This document shows positions 32,706 to 42,551 of a stretch of 64,000 bases of DNA, in pieces. Where the stretch lies: NCBI RefSeq assembly GCF_024172185.1, contig NZ_JAMZEC010000001.1:1302001-1366000 (forward strand), read 5' to 3'. Numbering within the stretch: the stretch's first letter is position 1; each line of letters begins with the position of its first letter. The DNA comes from Nonomuraea roseoviolacea subsp. carminata (GTDB taxonomy: Bacteria; Actinomycetota; Actinomycetes; Streptosporangiales; Streptosporangiaceae). The position numbers were made by a program, and so were the translations under genes. The notes beneath the pieces were generated by a model. The model did no database searches and was not told the DNA's origin. It worked only from the letters and a program-made list of their open reading frames with translations.

Positions 32706-34436
32706 TCATCCCGACAGGGCCTGGGTGAGGGATTCCTGTCCGTGGAGCCGCCGGGCGGCCATCCGGTCCACCGCGCGGGGCTCCGGCACGGCCGGGCAGA
32801 CGGCCGTGCGCCGCGGCGCCTTCCCCTCGCTCAGGTAGGTGACCAGGTGCCGGTCGACGCACGTGTTGCCGCTCAGCGAGATGCCGTGGTTGCCGCCGCC
32901 CTCGACGACCATCCGCGCCGTGGGGAGCCGGCGCAGCAGGTTGAGCGCCCCCTGGTACGGGGTCGCGGCGTCACCCCGCGACTGGACCATGAGGATGGGC
33001 GGCAGATCGGTGCGCCCGCGGACGTCCACGGGCTTGCCGCCGGGCTGCGGCCAGAACGCGCAGGGGGCGTTGTACCAGGCGTTCGGCCAGGTCATGAACG
33101 GGGCGCTGCGGTGCAGCGGGGCCATGTCGGCGTGCCAGGCGGCCCAGTCGCGGGGCCACGGCGCGTCGGTGCACTGGACGCTCAGGTAGACGGCGTAGCC
33201 GTTCTCGTCCTCGGTGCCGTGGCCGGCGAGCCGGTCGTAGCCGTCGAGCAGGCCGTTCACGTCGCCCTGGCGCACGTACCGGGACCAGAGGGAGGCGAGC
33301 TGGGGCCAGAGCCGGTCGGTGTAGCCGCCGGCGCTGAAGAGGTCGTCCAGCTCGCTCGGGCCCACCACGCCGCCCGCCGGGTGCTCGCGCAGCCGGGCGC
33401 GCATCGCGTACCAGGCGAACGAGGTCTGCTCCTCGGTACGGCCGAGGCGGTAGACGTCGTTGTGGCGGGCCACCCAGGCCAGGAAGTCGCGGTGCCGGCG
33501 GTCGAAGGCGACGTCCTGGTTGAGGTTGGCCTGGTACCAGACGGCGCCGGGGTCGACCGAGCTGTCGAGCACCAGGCGGCGCACCCGCTGCGGGAAGAGC
33601 GTGGCGTAGACGGCGCCGAGGTAGGTGCCGTACGAGTAGCCGAAGTAGCTGATCTTCTCCTGGCCGAGCGCGGCGCGGACGCGGTCCATGTCGCGGGCGG
33701 AGTCGGCGGTGGTCATGTGCGGCAGCAGCCACGGGTACAGGGCGGCGCACCGGTTGGCGTACTCCTGGGCCCGGCCGAGCAGGACGTGCTCCTCGGCCGC
33801 GTCGGCGGGCACGGCGTCGGGGCGGGGCGGGGCGTAGTAGGTGCGCGGGTCGACGCAGTGCATGGCCGGGCTGCTGCCGCCGACTCCACGCGGGTCGAAC
33901 CCGACGATGTCGTAGCGGCCGGCCAGCTCGGCGGGCAGGGCGCCGGCGACGAACTCGGCCAGCTTGCGCCCGGAGCCGCCCGGGCCGCCGGGGTTGACCA
34001 GCATGGTGCCGAGGTAGCGGCCGCCGTCGCGGGGCACGGTGGCCGGGATGCGGTTGACGGCGATCGTGAGGGACTGGCCGAGCGGCAGCCGGTAGTCGAC
34101 GGGGACGCGGACGGCGCCGCACTCGGTCCGGGCGGCTCGCGAGGGGGTGGCCTGCCCGGGGGTGGCGTCGGTCCGGTCGGCCGCCGGACAGGCCGTCCAC
34201 GCGATGCCGGACCGCGCGCTCGCGCCCGCCGCCGCCCCTGACGCGCCGCCCGCCGCCACCCGTGACGCCACGCCGGCCGCCTCTGACGCCACGCCGGCCG
34301 AGGCACCTGACGCCACGCCGGCCGCCGCCTCTGCCGCCCCGCCGGCCGCCGCCGGGGAGCCGCCGGCGCTCACCATCCCCCCGGCCAGCGTCGCCACCGC
34401 CGCCACGACCCGGACGCACCGCTTCACCCGTCTCAT
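32706..34436 (-). CDS. Secreted tripeptidyl aminopeptidase-type alpha/beta hydrolase
   Basis: A 576-residue exported serine peptidase of the SlpD/E/Tap group. It has a signal peptide at residues 1-32, then an unusually long Ala/Gly/Ser repeat tract (about residues 33-75; units like AAGVASGAS). Catalytic features are GYDIVGFDPRGVGGSSP, the nucleophile elbow YFGYSYGT, the acid strand ILMVQSRGDAATPY and the base in GGGNHGISL. The TAP-like C-terminal domain is present (CTDAPWPRDWAAWHAD). ATG 34436 gives a proper signal peptide. It lies between ispG and its usual GNAT neighbour. Confidence 0.88.
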   Translation of the reverse strand: MRRVKRCVRVVAAVATLAGGMVSAGGSPAAAGGAAEAAAGVASGASAGVASEAAGVASRVAAGGASGAAAGASARSGIAWTACPAADRTDATPGQATPSRAARTECGAVRVPVDYRLPLGQSLTIAVNRIPATVPRDGGRYLGTMLVNPGGPGGSGRKLAEFVAGALPAELAGRYDIVGFDPRGVGGSSPAMHCVDPRTYYAPPRPDAVPADAAEEHVLLGRAQEYANRCAALYPWLLPHMTTADSARDMDRVRAALGQEKISYFGYSYGTYLGAVYATLFPQRVRRLVLDSSVDPGAVWYQANLNQDVAFDRRHRDFLAWVARHNDVYRLGRTEEQTSFAWYAMRARLREHPAGGVVGPSELDDLFSAGGYTDRLWPQLASLWSRYVRQGDVNGLLDGYDRLAGHGTEDENGYAVYLSVQCTDAPWPRDWAAWHADMAPLHRSAPFMTWPNAWYNAPCAFWPQPGGKPVDVRGRTDLPPILMVQSRGDAATPYQGALNLLRRLPTARMVVEGGGNHGISLSGNTCVDRHLVTYLSEGKAPRRTAVCPAVPEPRAVDRMAARRLHGQESLTQALSG

Positions 34437-34596
34437 GGCTGACGATGCTGCCGGGGCGCGGCCGGACGGGGGCGCCGCATGGGCGAACCCTTGCCATGCT
34501 GTAACGAGCCGATGGCGTACCGTAACGAATGCCTGCTCAGGTGGCAGCGACCCGGACGAGTGAGCCTGGTGCCCGCCCGCGCGGCTCAGCGGCGGG

Positions 34597-35763
34597 TCAG
34601 CCGACGGTGACCTGCGGGCCCGTGGCGTCGTCGTCGAGATCGACCTCCACACCCATCTCCTCGGCCAGCCGGAGCGCCTCCTCGATCAGCGTCTCGACGA
34701 TCTGCGACTCCGGCACGGTCTTGATGACCTCGCCCTTGACGAAGATCTGGCCCTTGCCGTTGCCGGAGGCCACCCCCAGGTCGGCCTCGCGCGCCTCTCC
34801 GGGGCCGTTGACCACGCAGCCCATGACGGCGACGCGCAGCGGCACCTTCAGCCCTTCGAGCCCGGCCTGCACCTGCTCGGCCAGCGTGTAGACGTCGACC
34901 TGGGCGCGCCCGCACGACGGGCAGGAGACGATCTCCAGGCCGCGCTCGCGCAGCCCGAGCGACTCCAGGATCTGGTTGCCGACCTTGACCTCCTCGACCG
35001 GCGGCGCCGACAGCGAGACGCGGATCGTGTCGCCGATGCCCTCGGCCAGCAGCGCGCCGAACGCGACGGCCGACTTGATCGTGCCCTGGAAGGCGGGGCC
35101 CGCCTCGGTGACGCCCAGGTGCAGCGGGTAGTCGCACCTGGCCGCCAGCAGCCGGTAGGCGTTGATCATCACGACTGGGTCGTTGTGCTTGACCGAGATC
35201 TTGATGTCGCGGAAGCCATGCTCCTCGAACAACGAGCACTCCCACAGCGCCGACTCCACCAGCGCCTCCGGGGTGGCCTTGCCGTACTTCTGGAGCAGCC
35301 GCGGGTCGAGCGAGCCGGCGTTGACGCCGATCCGGATGGGCACGCCGTGGTCGGCCGCCGCCTTGGCGATCTCGCCCACCTTGTCGTCGAACTTCTTGAT
35401 GTTGCCCGGGTTGACCCGCACCGCCGCGCAGCCCGCCTCGATGGCGGCGAAGACGTACTTGGGCTGGAAGTGGATGTCGGCGATCACCGGGATCTTCGAC
35501 TTGCGGGCGATGATCGGCAGGGCGTCGGCGTCGTCCTGCGACGGCACGGCCACGCGGACGATCTGGCAGCCGGCGGCCGTCAGCTCGGCGATCTGCTGCA
35601 GGGTGGAGTTGACGTCGGCGGTGACCGTGGTGGTCATCGACTGCACGGAGACGGGCGCGTCGCCCCCGACGAGCACGTCGCCGACCCGGATCTGGCGGGA
35701 GTGGCGGCGTTCGGCGAGCGGCTTGGGGCGGACCGTCGGTATGCCGAGTGCTACAGAAGACAT
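34597..35763 (-). CDS. ispG: 4-hydroxy-3-methylbut-2-en-1-yl diphosphate synthase (IspG/GcpE)
   Basis: 388 residues. IspG reductively converts MEcPP to HMBPP, the sixth MEP-pathway step, using a 4Fe-4S cluster. Visible are the TIM-barrel start [40 protein letters not shown], and the cluster ligands in [11 protein letters not shown] near residue 290 and CVVNGPGE near 325. The length is normal. It is 40 bp downstream of dxr, same strand, so the two steps form an operon. Confidence 0.97.
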   Translation of the reverse strand: MSSVALGIPTVRPKPLAERRHSRQIRVGDVLVGGDAPVSVQSMTTTVTADVNSTLQQIAELTAAGCQIVRVAVPSQDDADALPIIARKSKIPVIADIHFQPKYVFAAIEAGCAAVRVNPGNIKKFDDKVGEIAKAAADHGVPIRIGVNAGSLDPRLLQKYGKATPEALVESALWECSLFEEHGFRDIKISVKHNDPVVMINAYRLLAARCDYPLHLGVTEAGPAFQGTIKSAVAFGALLAEGIGDTIRVSLSAPPVEEVKVGNQILESLGLRERGLEIVSCPSCGRAQVDVYTLAEQVQAGLEGLKVPLRVAVMGCVVNGPGEAREADLGVASGNGKGQIFVKGEVIKTVPESQIVETLIEEALRLAEEMGVEVDLDDDATGPQVTVG

Positions 35764-35803
35764 TTCTACCCTTAGGTGTCGAAGACGATTCCAGTCTAGG
35801 AAG

Positions 35804-36994
35804 TCAGCGGGACTGCCCTGCCGCGAGCTCCGACGCCCGGGCCCGGGCCCAGGCGTCGGCGGCCAGCACCTCCTCCACGGAGCCGGCCGGGGTGACCTCG
35901 TGCTCCTCCACGACCCGGGCCACCGTGTCGACGATGCCCAGGAACGGCAGCCGGCCGCCCAGGAACGCCTCCAGGCACGCCTCGTTGGCGGCGTTGTAGA
36001 CGGCGGGCGCGGTGCCGCCGGCCTCACCGACGTGGCGGGCCAGCGCGACGGAGGGGAACGCCTCGTCGTCGAGCGGCTCGAAGGTCCAGGTGTGGGCCTT
36101 GGTCCAGTCGACGGGGGAGGCCGCGCCGGCCAGGCGGCCGGGGTGGCCGAGGGCGAGCGCGATGGGCAGCCGCATGTCGGGCGGGCTGGCCTGGGCGATG
36201 GTGGAGCCGTCGACGTACTCCACCATGGAGTGGATGATCGACTGGGGGTGGACCACGACGTCGATCCGGTCGAACCCGAGGTCGAACAGCAGGTGCGCCT
36301 CGATGACCTCCAGCCCCTTGTTGACCAGGGTGGCCGAGTTGACGGTGATCATCGGCCCCATCGACCAGGTCGGATGGGCCAGCGCCATCTCGGGCGTCAC
36401 GTCGGCCATCTCGGCGCGCGTGCGGCCACGGAACGGCCCGCCGCTGGCCGTGACCACCAGCTTCCGGACCGCGTCGGGGTCGTAACCGTGCGGCCCGGCC
36501 GCCCACAGGCACTGCTGCAGCGCCGAGTGCTCGGAGTCGACGGGGACGATCTGGCCCGGCTTGGCCAGCCGCTTGACCAGCGGCCCGCCGATGATCAGCG
36601 ACTCCTTGTTGGCCAGCGCGAGCGAGCGCCCCGCCTCCAGGGCGACCAGCGTGGAGGTCAGGCCGAGCGCGCCGGTGATGCCGTTGAGCACGATGTCGCA
36701 CCGCCACCCGGCCACCTCGGCGACGCCGTCCGGGCCGCCGAGCACCACGGGCGCGGCGCCGAGGGCGGCCAGCGCCTCCCTCAGCTCCGGCACGCGCGCG
36801 GCGTCGGCCACCGCGACCACCTCGGCGCCCAGCTCGGCGGCCTGCCGGGCGAGCAGGTCGACCCGGCCGCCCCCGGCCGCCAGCCCGGCTACCCGGAAGC
36901 CGGCGGGGTTGGCGGTGATGACGTCGATCGCCTGGGTGCCGATCGAGCCCGTGGAGCCGAGCACGACGACGGAGCGGAGGGTCTCTGCATGCAC
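35804..36994 (-). CDS. dxr: 1-deoxy-D-xylulose 5-phosphate reductoisomerase (Dxr/IspC)
   Basis: 396 residues. Dxr converts DXP to MEP with NADPH. It shows the nucleotide-binding [12 protein letters not shown] near residue 13, [10 protein letters not shown], the metal-binding [20 protein letters not shown] and [26 protein letters not shown] 36994 follows GGGGAGAATGG. In mycobacteria and streptomycetes a site-2 protease gene (rip1/rseP type) lies between dxr and ispG; here only 40 bp separate them. Confidence 0.97.
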   Translation of the reverse strand: MHAETLRSVVVLGSTGSIGTQAIDVITANPAGFRVAGLAAGGGRVDLLARQAAELGAEVVAVADAARVPELREALAALGAAPVVLGGPDGVAEVAGWRCDIVLNGITGALGLTSTLVALEAGRSLALANKESLIIGGPLVKRLAKPGQIVPVDSEHSALQQCLWAAGPHGYDPDAVRKLVVTASGGPFRGRTRAEMADVTPEMALAHPTWSMGPMITVNSATLVNKGLEVIEAHLLFDLGFDRIDVVVHPQSIIHSMVEYVDGSTIAQASPPDMRLPIALALGHPGRLAGAASPVDWTKAHTWTFEPLDDEAFPSVALARHVGEAGGTAPAVYNAANEACLEAFLGGRLPFLGIVDTVARVVEEHEVTPAGSVEEVLAADAWARARASELAAGQSR

Positions 36995-37189
36995 GGGTCC
37001 ATTCTCCCCGGTCCGCGGCTCGCCCGGGCACGCGGCCGCGACCGGCCCGAAAACCGCGCCTTTTGTGACGCCGAGTGCCGTGCGGAGTTCGTGGGGTAAT
37101 CGCGCTATATCCGTCTGCGCATAGCTTGAGAAAAACCCGATATCCCGCACGTACCTCCCATCGGCAGATCCGGTTTCGGGAGGTACGTA

Positions 37190-38344
37190 ATGCACCGCAG
37201 AGTCGCCCTGCTCTCCGCCGTCACGCGGCGCGCGCTCGCCCCGCTCTCCGCCGTCACGCACCGCCGGCTCGCCGCGCTGTCGGCCGTCACCCTCGCCGCG
37301 ACGGCCGTGACGGCCCTGGCCGCGGCCGGGCCCGCCCAGGCCGGGTCGCGGCCCGGCTCCGGCACCGGTGCCGGCTCCTCTGCCGGCTTCGGTGCCGCGG
37401 CCGAGCCCGGGCCGGTCCGGTGGTCGGCCACGGACTCGTCGTCGGAGCGCACCTCCGTCCTGCGGTACTGGACGTCGCAGCGCATGCTGGCGGCGCGGCC
37501 GTACGACACGCCGACGCCCCGGCGCGCCACCGGCTTCGACCAGCCCACCCAGGGCACCCCGTGGGCCACCCGCGGCGCCTCCGCCGCCCTCCCCCAGCGG
37601 GCCCCGCTGCGGGTCACGACCGTCGCCGCTCACCGGCCGGCGGAGGTGGTCGCCAACAGCACCGGCCTGCGCTGGGTCGACGGCGGCGGCGTCGTGCGCA
37701 CCGTCGGCCGCGTGTTCTTCACCACCGCCGGCGGCGGCAACGCCTCCTGCTCCGGAACGGCCGTGACCAGCGCGAACAAGAGCGTCGTCATGACGGCCGG
37801 GCACTGCGTGAAGATGGGCGGCGCCTTCCACCGCAACTGGGTGTTCGTCCCGGGGTTCGACAACGGCCGGCGGCCCCTCGGCACGTGGGTGGCCACCCGG
37901 CTGCTGACCACCGCGCAGTGGAACGCCCGCGAGGACATCAACTTCGACGTCGGCGCCGCCGTGGTCGCGCCGCTCCAGGGCCGCACGCTGGTGGACGTGG
38001 CCGGCGGGCAGGGCGTCGCGTTCAACCAGCCCCGGCAACGGCAGACGTTCGCCTTCGGCTACCCGGCGGCGGCGCCGTTCGACGGCTCGGCGCTGATCTA
38101 CTGCAGCGGGCGTTCCTTCAACGACACGGTCATGACCCAGGACCAGGGACTCGCCTGCCGGATGACCGGGGGCTCCAGCGGCGGGCCGTGGTTCCGGGGC
38201 TTCGACGGGTCCACCGGCCTCGGCTGGCTCAACTCCGTCAACAGCTTCAAGTACAACTTCGCGCCGAACGTCATGATGGGCCCGTTCTTCGGCAACGAGG
38301 CACAAGCCCTTTACCAGGCGGCGCAGACGACCAATGCACTGTGA
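37190..38344 (+). CDS. Secreted trypsin-like serine protease (first of two)
   Basis: 384 residues. An N-terminal basic, repeated segment ([20 protein letters not shown]) leads into a signal peptide ending in AGPAQA near residue 51. The catalytic triad is visible: His in [13 protein letters not shown], Asp in [12 protein letters not shown], Ser in [15 protein letters not shown]. The conserved tail [16 protein letters not shown] and FGNEAQALY is shared with the next gene. A propeptide-like region holds [15 protein letters not shown]. This type is frequent in Streptosporangiales and resembles V8/glutamyl endopeptidases. Monocistronic. Confidence 0.9.
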   Translation: MHRRVALLSAVTRRALAPLSAVTHRRLAALSAVTLAATAVTALAAAGPAQAGSRPGSGTGAGSSAGFGAAAEPGPVRWSATDSSSERTSVLRYWTSQRMLAARPYDTPTPRRATGFDQPTQGTPWATRGASAALPQRAPLRVTTVAAHRPAEVVANSTGLRWVDGGGVVRTVGRVFFTTAGGGNASCSGTAVTSANKSVVMTAGHCVKMGGAFHRNWVFVPGFDNGRRPLGTWVATRLLTTAQWNAREDINFDVGAAVVAPLQGRTLVDVAGGQGVAFNQPRQRQTFAFGYPAAAPFDGSALIYCSGRSFNDTVMTQDQGLACRMTGGSSGGPWFRGFDGSTGLGWLNSVNSFKYNFAPNVMMGPFFGNEAQALYQAAQTTNAL

Positions 38345-38400
38345 AGCTTTTCACCGGATGTAGTCACGAGAGCACATGACGTAGTGCACACTCGGATCTC

Positions 38401-39825
38401 ATGACCCTGAGCTCCCCACTGCTGGCGGCCGTTCCGCTCGTCGCGGGGCTGATGGGGCCCGCCCTCATCGGCGCGACGCCGGATCCCGCCCGCCATCCCG
38501 GCCGTCCCCCCGCCGCCCCCGCCCCCGCGCCCTCCTCGTCCGGCACGCCGTCCACGGCCCGCACCCCGTCGGCGGGGCGCGCGGGGGCCCGGCCCGGCGC
38601 CGTCGTGGAGCACGTGGCCGCCCGCCGGCCCGCCGACCACGCGCGCGTCCTCGGCTACTGGACGCGGGAGCGGATGGCCCGCGCCCTGCCGATCGACCTG
38701 CTCGACGGCGTGTCCCGCGGCGGTCTGCTGGGCGGCTCGCCGCACGGCGGCCCGCTGGGCGGCTCGTCACGTGGCGGCCCGCTGGGCGGCTCGTCACGTG
38801 GCGGCCCGCTGGGCGGCTCGTCACGTGGCGGCCCGCTGGGCGGCTCGTCACGTGGCGGCCCGCTGGGCGGCGTGACGGGCCGGTCGGCCCTGACCACCGC
38901 CCCGGGCCTGTCCCACGGAGCCCTGAAACTCCTCCCCCGGCCCCACGCCGCGACGGGGACGGGCGGCCACGGGGCCGAGCGCCACGCCGGCGGGGTGGAG
39001 CGCCACACGATCACCGGCGCGGCCGAGCGCCCGGCGGGCACCGGGGCGGCCGAGCACCCCACGGGCACCGGGGCGGCCGAGCGTTCAGCCGGCACCCGTG
39101 CGGTCGAGCGCCGCCACCAGTCGGCCCGCCCGCAGATCGTCACCGCCGGGTCGCGCTGGACCACCGGCGGCGCCGTGACGCGCACCACCGGCCGGGTCTT
39201 CATGACCCTGCGCGGCGTCGACTTCGTCTGCTCCGCGGGCACCGTGCGCAGCGCCAACCGCGACGTCGTCGTCACCGCCGGCCACTGCGTCAAGGACGGC
39301 ACCGGCCCGTGGGCCGAGAACTGGACGTTCGTCCCCGGCTACCGCGAGGGCGGCGCCGAGCCGTACGGCCGGTACGCGGCGCGACGCATGTTCGTCGCCG
39401 GGCCCTGGTCGCGCTCGGCCGACGACGACTACGACGTGGGCATGGTGGCGCTGACCACGTGGGCCGACCGGCACGTCACCGACGCCGTGGGCGCGCAGGA
39501 GATCGCGTTCAACACCGGGCGCGGCGGCCAGGCGTTCGGCTTCGGCTACCCGGCCGACCCGCCGTACACCGGCGAGCACCTCGTCTACTGCGCCGGCAAG
39601 CTGCGCGACGACCCCCACGGCCAGACCCGCGACCAGGGGCTCGGCTGCGACATGACGGCCGGGTCGAGCGGCGGCCCGTGGCTGTCCGGCTTCGACCACG
39701 CCACCGGCTGGGGCACGATGACGTCGCTGAGCAGCTTCAAGTACAGCGACGACCGCCGCACCATGTACGGCCCGTACTTCGGCGACACCATCAAGACCCT
39801 CTACACCGCCGCCGAACGCGCCTGA
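38401..39825 (+). CDS. Secreted trypsin-like serine protease with repeat propeptide (second of two)
   Basis: A 474-residue paralogue of the preceding protease. The triad is His in VVVTAGHCVKDG, Asp in DDDYDVGMVALT and Ser in TAGSSGGPWLSGFDHATG. The propeptide retains the marker VLGYWTRERMARALP. It is enlarged by five 9-residue repeats (GGSSRGGPL) and by a second degenerate repeat of ERPAGTGAAE type. The N-terminus is a hydrophobic signal sequence (LLAAVPLVAGLMGPALIGA). Tandem duplication followed by repeat expansion is the likely history. Confidence 0.88.
   Translation: MTLSSPLLAAVPLVAGLMGPALIGATPDPARHPGRPPAAPAPAPSSSGTPSTARTPSAGRAGARPGAVVEHVAARRPADHARVLGYWTRERMARALPIDLLDGVSRGGLLGGSPHGGPLGGSSRGGPLGGSSRGGPLGGSSRGGPLGGSSRGGPLGGVTGRSALTTAPGLSHGALKLLPRPHAATGTGGHGAERHAGGVERHTITGAAERPAGTGAAEHPTGTGAAERSAGTRAVERRHQSARPQIVTAGSRWTTGGAVTRTTGRVFMTLRGVDFVCSAGTVRSANRDVVVTAGHCVKDGTGPWAENWTFVPGYREGGAEPYGRYAARRMFVAGPWSRSADDDYDVGMVALTTWADRHVTDAVGAQEIAFNTGRGGQAFGFGYPADPPYTGEHLVYCAGKLRDDPHGQTRDQGLGCDMTAGSSGGPWLSGFDHATGWGTMTSLSSFKYSDDRRTMYGPYFGDTIKTLYTAAERA
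38731..38865 (+). repeat. 27-bp coding minisatellite, five copies
   Basis: Five in-frame 27-bp units encode GGSxxGGPL. The first (38731-38757) is a variant; the next four, through 38865, are identical to each other. The perfect identity implies recent expansion and possible copy-number variation between strains. The flanking codons LGG continue the pattern in decayed form. Confidence 0.92.
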
Positions 39826-39866
39826 CGCGACACGGACGAAACACGGACACCACTACCCTCGCCGGC

Positions 39867-40250
39867 ATGAGGGTCACGCGTCCGCCCGCCCACGATCCCG
39901 TCGTCCTGGAGCTGTGCGCCGAGCAGCAGGCCGAGCTGGCGTACCGGCAGCGGGACGTCGTCGACGACACCCCGAAGCACCTCGACCCGCGCATCGCGTT
40001 CGTCCTCCTGTGGCCGGAGGCATCTCAGGGGGACGGCGCGGGCGGGGAGGCCGAGGCGATGGCCGGCGAGCGCGGCCTGCACGCGCTGCGGCTGGAGACC
40101 GGCCGGCTGTTCACCGAGGCGATCGGCCTCTACACCGCCTCCGGCTACGTCCGCGTCCCGCGCTTCGGTCCGTACGCCGCCTGCGCGGAGAGCGTCTGCT
40201 TCGAGAAGCGGCTGAGCGCGCCTCAGGGCGCCGCCGCGCTCGGGGCGTAG
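39867..40250 (+). CDS. Truncated GNAT-like acetyltransferase
   Basis: 127 residues. The start (EEQQAEL-type ELCAEQQAELAYRQ) and the end (LHALRLETGRLFTEAIGLYTASGY, FGPYAACAESVCFEK) are those of a common actinomycete GNAT. The central sheet and the acetyl-CoA pyrophosphate loop (R-G-x-G-x-G/A) are missing and replaced by a short Gly/Glu-rich piece. It is probably an internally deleted, inactive remnant, although the frame is open. The last 28 bp overlap the convergent membrane protein gene. Confidence 0.6.
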   Translation: MRVTRPPAHDPVVLELCAEQQAELAYRQRDVVDDTPKHLDPRIAFVLLWPEASQGDGAGGEAEAMAGERGLHALRLETGRLFTEAIGLYTASGYVRVPRFGPYAACAESVCFEKRLSAPQGAAALGA

Positions 40251-41287
40251 GGGCGGCGGCGCAGCCAGTACGCCAGGACCCCCGCCCCCAGCAGCACGGC
40301 CCACAGCGGGTACGGCCACAGCAGCACCTGGAAGAGCTCGTCCCTCTCGACCGCGTTGGCCACCAGCCCGGGCGAGGCCATGCAGCAGGCGCCCGCGACG
40401 ATCCCGCCGGCGATGACGGGCAGCCGCACCGGCACCGGACGGCCATGGACGACCGGCGTCCACCTCGGGAAGACCTCGCCCCATCTGCTGATGAGGCCCA
40501 GCGTCAGCACCGCGCCACCCAGGGCGCCGAAGGCGATGGCCAGCCCCTGCAGCCTCAGGCCGGGGTCCAGGGGGCCCGTCAGCTCGGCGTCGGTGGGCCA
40601 CGGCGTCAGCCAGGTGAGCCGGTACAGCGCGTACGGCAGCGGGCACAGCGCCGCCCCGATCGTGGCCGGCCGCCCCCAGCGCAGCACGGTGGCGGGCCGG
40701 GTCCAGGCGGGCAGCGTCCCGCTCCGGTACGCCTTCACCGCGATCAGCACCCAGACGAGACACGCGACGCAGTCGGCGAGCGTCCAGCTCACGCGGCCGG
40801 CGTAGTCGTACAGGGAGCCGGCGATGTTGCGCGCGGCCAGCCAGGGCGGGAACCCGGCCGCCGTGCTCGCGACCACCCCCGCCGCCAGGATCGCGAGGCC
40901 CGCCCACCCCCACGGCCTGCGGCGCGCGCAGCCCATCAGCAGGACGCCGACCAGGGCGACCGGCCCCAGCACGGCCAGCCCGTACCCGAACAGCGACATG
41001 ATCCCGGCGTCCGACATCACGACGCCGAAGAACACCACCTGCGCGATCGCGCCGGCCCTGAGCGCCCGTCCCGAGGCGAACGCCGTGGCCAGCCCCGCGA
41101 GTCCGGCAACCAGCGTCATCGCGCCGCCCACGTCGTGCTCGAACAGGTGAGACAACGACACCGTCACCCGGTCGCGGGCCCCGAAGGGGTAGCTCTCGGG
41201 GACGGCCCACCACAGCGCGCCGACGGCGGTCACGGCGAGCGACAGCACCGCCCCGGCGATCCGATCTCTTCTCGTCACGCCGCCCAC
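40223..41287 (-). CDS. Polytopic membrane protein, unknown function
   Basis: 354 residues with about nine to ten hydrophobic helices, including AGAVLSLAVTAVGALWWAVP, AIAQVVFFGVVMSDAG and VIAGGIVAGACCMASPG. No transporter motif is recognised. The start could be GTG 41287 or 41278 (VTRRDR). It is divergent from the histidine kinase with only 79 bp between, so it may be regulated by, or sensed with, that two-component system. Confidence 0.72.
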   Translation of the reverse strand: MGGVTRRDRIAGAVLSLAVTAVGALWWAVPESYPFGARDRVTVSLSHLFEHDVGGAMTLVAGLAGLATAFASGRALRAGAIAQVVFFGVVMSDAGIMSLFGYGLAVLGPVALVGVLLMGCARRRPWGWAGLAILAAGVVASTAAGFPPWLAARNIAGSLYDYAGRVSWTLADCVACLVWVLIAVKAYRSGTLPAWTRPATVLRWGRPATIGAALCPLPYALYRLTWLTPWPTDAELTGPLDPGLRLQGLAIAFGALGGAVLTLGLISRWGEVFPRWTPVVHGRPVPVRLPVIAGGIVAGACCMASPGLVANAVERDELFQVLLWPYPLWAVLLGAGVLAYWLRRRPYAPSAAAP

Positions 41288-41366
41288 GCTAGGAACGCCT
41301 TCCGCTCGCCACCTCCCCCCGATGGGGGAATCCTGTCCGGCGCCGCGCGGGCTAGCATCGGCCCAC

Positions 41367-42551
41367 GTGAGAGGTCATGTCGCCCGAGCGCTCGCCGCCG
41401 GGGTCCATCAGGTGCTGGGGGCGGCGCTGCTGACCCCGGCCGCCGCGGTGCTCGGCCTGGTGATCCTCACCGACCCGACGCCTGCGCGGGTGCTCGCGCT
41501 GTGGGCCGCGTGCCTGCCCGTCGCGGTGCTGCTCGCGATGACGCCGCTGGTGCGGCGCATCGAGGTGGCCGCGCTGTCGGAGCTGCTCGGCGTGGACGTG
41601 CCGGAGCGGGCCGACCGGCTCTACCTGGTCGCCCTGACGAGCCTGCACCTGTACGGCGGCGCGACGCTGAGCGCGGGCGTGCTGCTGCTGTCGCCGGGGC
41701 TGACCCGGCTCGGCGACGCGGACCTGTGGCGCGCTTCCCCCGGGGAGGCGGCGCAGGTCGTGCTGCTGGCGCTGGCCGTGCTGGCGGCGCTGGTCGCGAC
41801 CGGGCTGGGTCAGCGCTGGGCGGCGCGCCGGCTGCTGGCCGGGGAGCCGTCCCGCGCGCTGGAGCGGCTCGGCCGCCGCCAGAGCCTGGCGCTGGAGCTG
41901 CACGACTCCGTGGGGCATGCGCTGAGCGTCGTCCTGGTCCAGGCCATGGCCGCGCAGGCGGCACTGCAGAAGGCCGCGCAGGCTCCCGAGCAGAACGGCG
42001 CTCATGCAGCACCTTGGAGCGACACGGACGCAGCACCTCAGAACGGCGCCCAGGCGGTACCCCGCAACGGCGCTCGAGCCGCATCGCGGGGCACCGAGGA
42101 GGCTTCGCGGTCGCTGGAGCATCTCGCCGACACCGCCCGCGCCGCCCAGCAGGAGCTCGACGTGCTGCTGCGGGTGCTGGAGGACGACGGCGACGCGGCC
42201 GAGAGCCCCACGCTGGACGCCCTGACCGCGCTGACCCGCGGCCTCGACGTGCGGGTGAGCACCGGACGCCTCGACCGGGTGCCGCCGGCCACCTCCCGCG
42301 CGGCGTACGCGATCGCCCGGGAGGCCCTGACCAACGCCCTGCGGCACGGGCGCGGCCCGGTCACGCTCGACGTCCGCGTGGCGGACGACCTGGTCCTGAC
42401 CGTGGAGAACGCGACCGGCCCCCGGGAGACGGACAGCAGGGAGGGGCGGGGGCTGACCGGCATGCGGATGCGCGCCCGCCTGGCCGGCGGGACCTGCGTC
42501 CGGGAGGAGGCGGACGGACGATGGCGTGTCCAGGCGACGCTGCCCCTGTGA
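41367..42551 (+). CDS. NarL-type sensor histidine kinase with repeat insert
   Basis: 394 residues. About four membrane helices occupy residues 1-150. The HisKA_3 box RRQSLALELHDSVGHALSVV supplies the phospho-accepting His near residue 184. The HATPase region has AIAREALTNALRHG and GRGLTGMRMRARLAGG. Between the two helices of the dimerisation domain lies an unusual 40-residue insert with repeated NGA(H/Q/R)A units rich in Gln, Ala and Asn. GTG 41367 starts just before the first helix. The gene overlaps the response regulator by GTGA. Confidence 0.88.
   Translation: MRGHVARALAAGVHQVLGAALLTPAAAVLGLVILTDPTPARVLALWAACLPVAVLLAMTPLVRRIEVAALSELLGVDVPERADRLYLVALTSLHLYGGATLSAGVLLLSPGLTRLGDADLWRASPGEAAQVVLLALAVLAALVATGLGQRWAARRLLAGEPSRALERLGRRQSLALELHDSVGHALSVVLVQAMAAQAALQKAAQAPEQNGAHAAPWSDTDAAPQNGAQAVPRNGARAASRGTEEASRSLEHLADTARAAQQELDVLLRVLEDDGDAAESPTLDALTALTRGLDVRVSTGRLDRVPPATSRAAYAIAREALTNALRHGRGPVTLDVRVADDLVLTVENATGPRETDSREGRGLTGMRMRARLAGGTCVREEADGRWRVQATLPL

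Noticed and set aside
35804..38305. A very long minus-strand open frame extending upstream of dxr
   Set aside because: The portion above 36994 is a high-GC shadow of the plus-strand protease gene; Dxr homology begins at GTG 36994.
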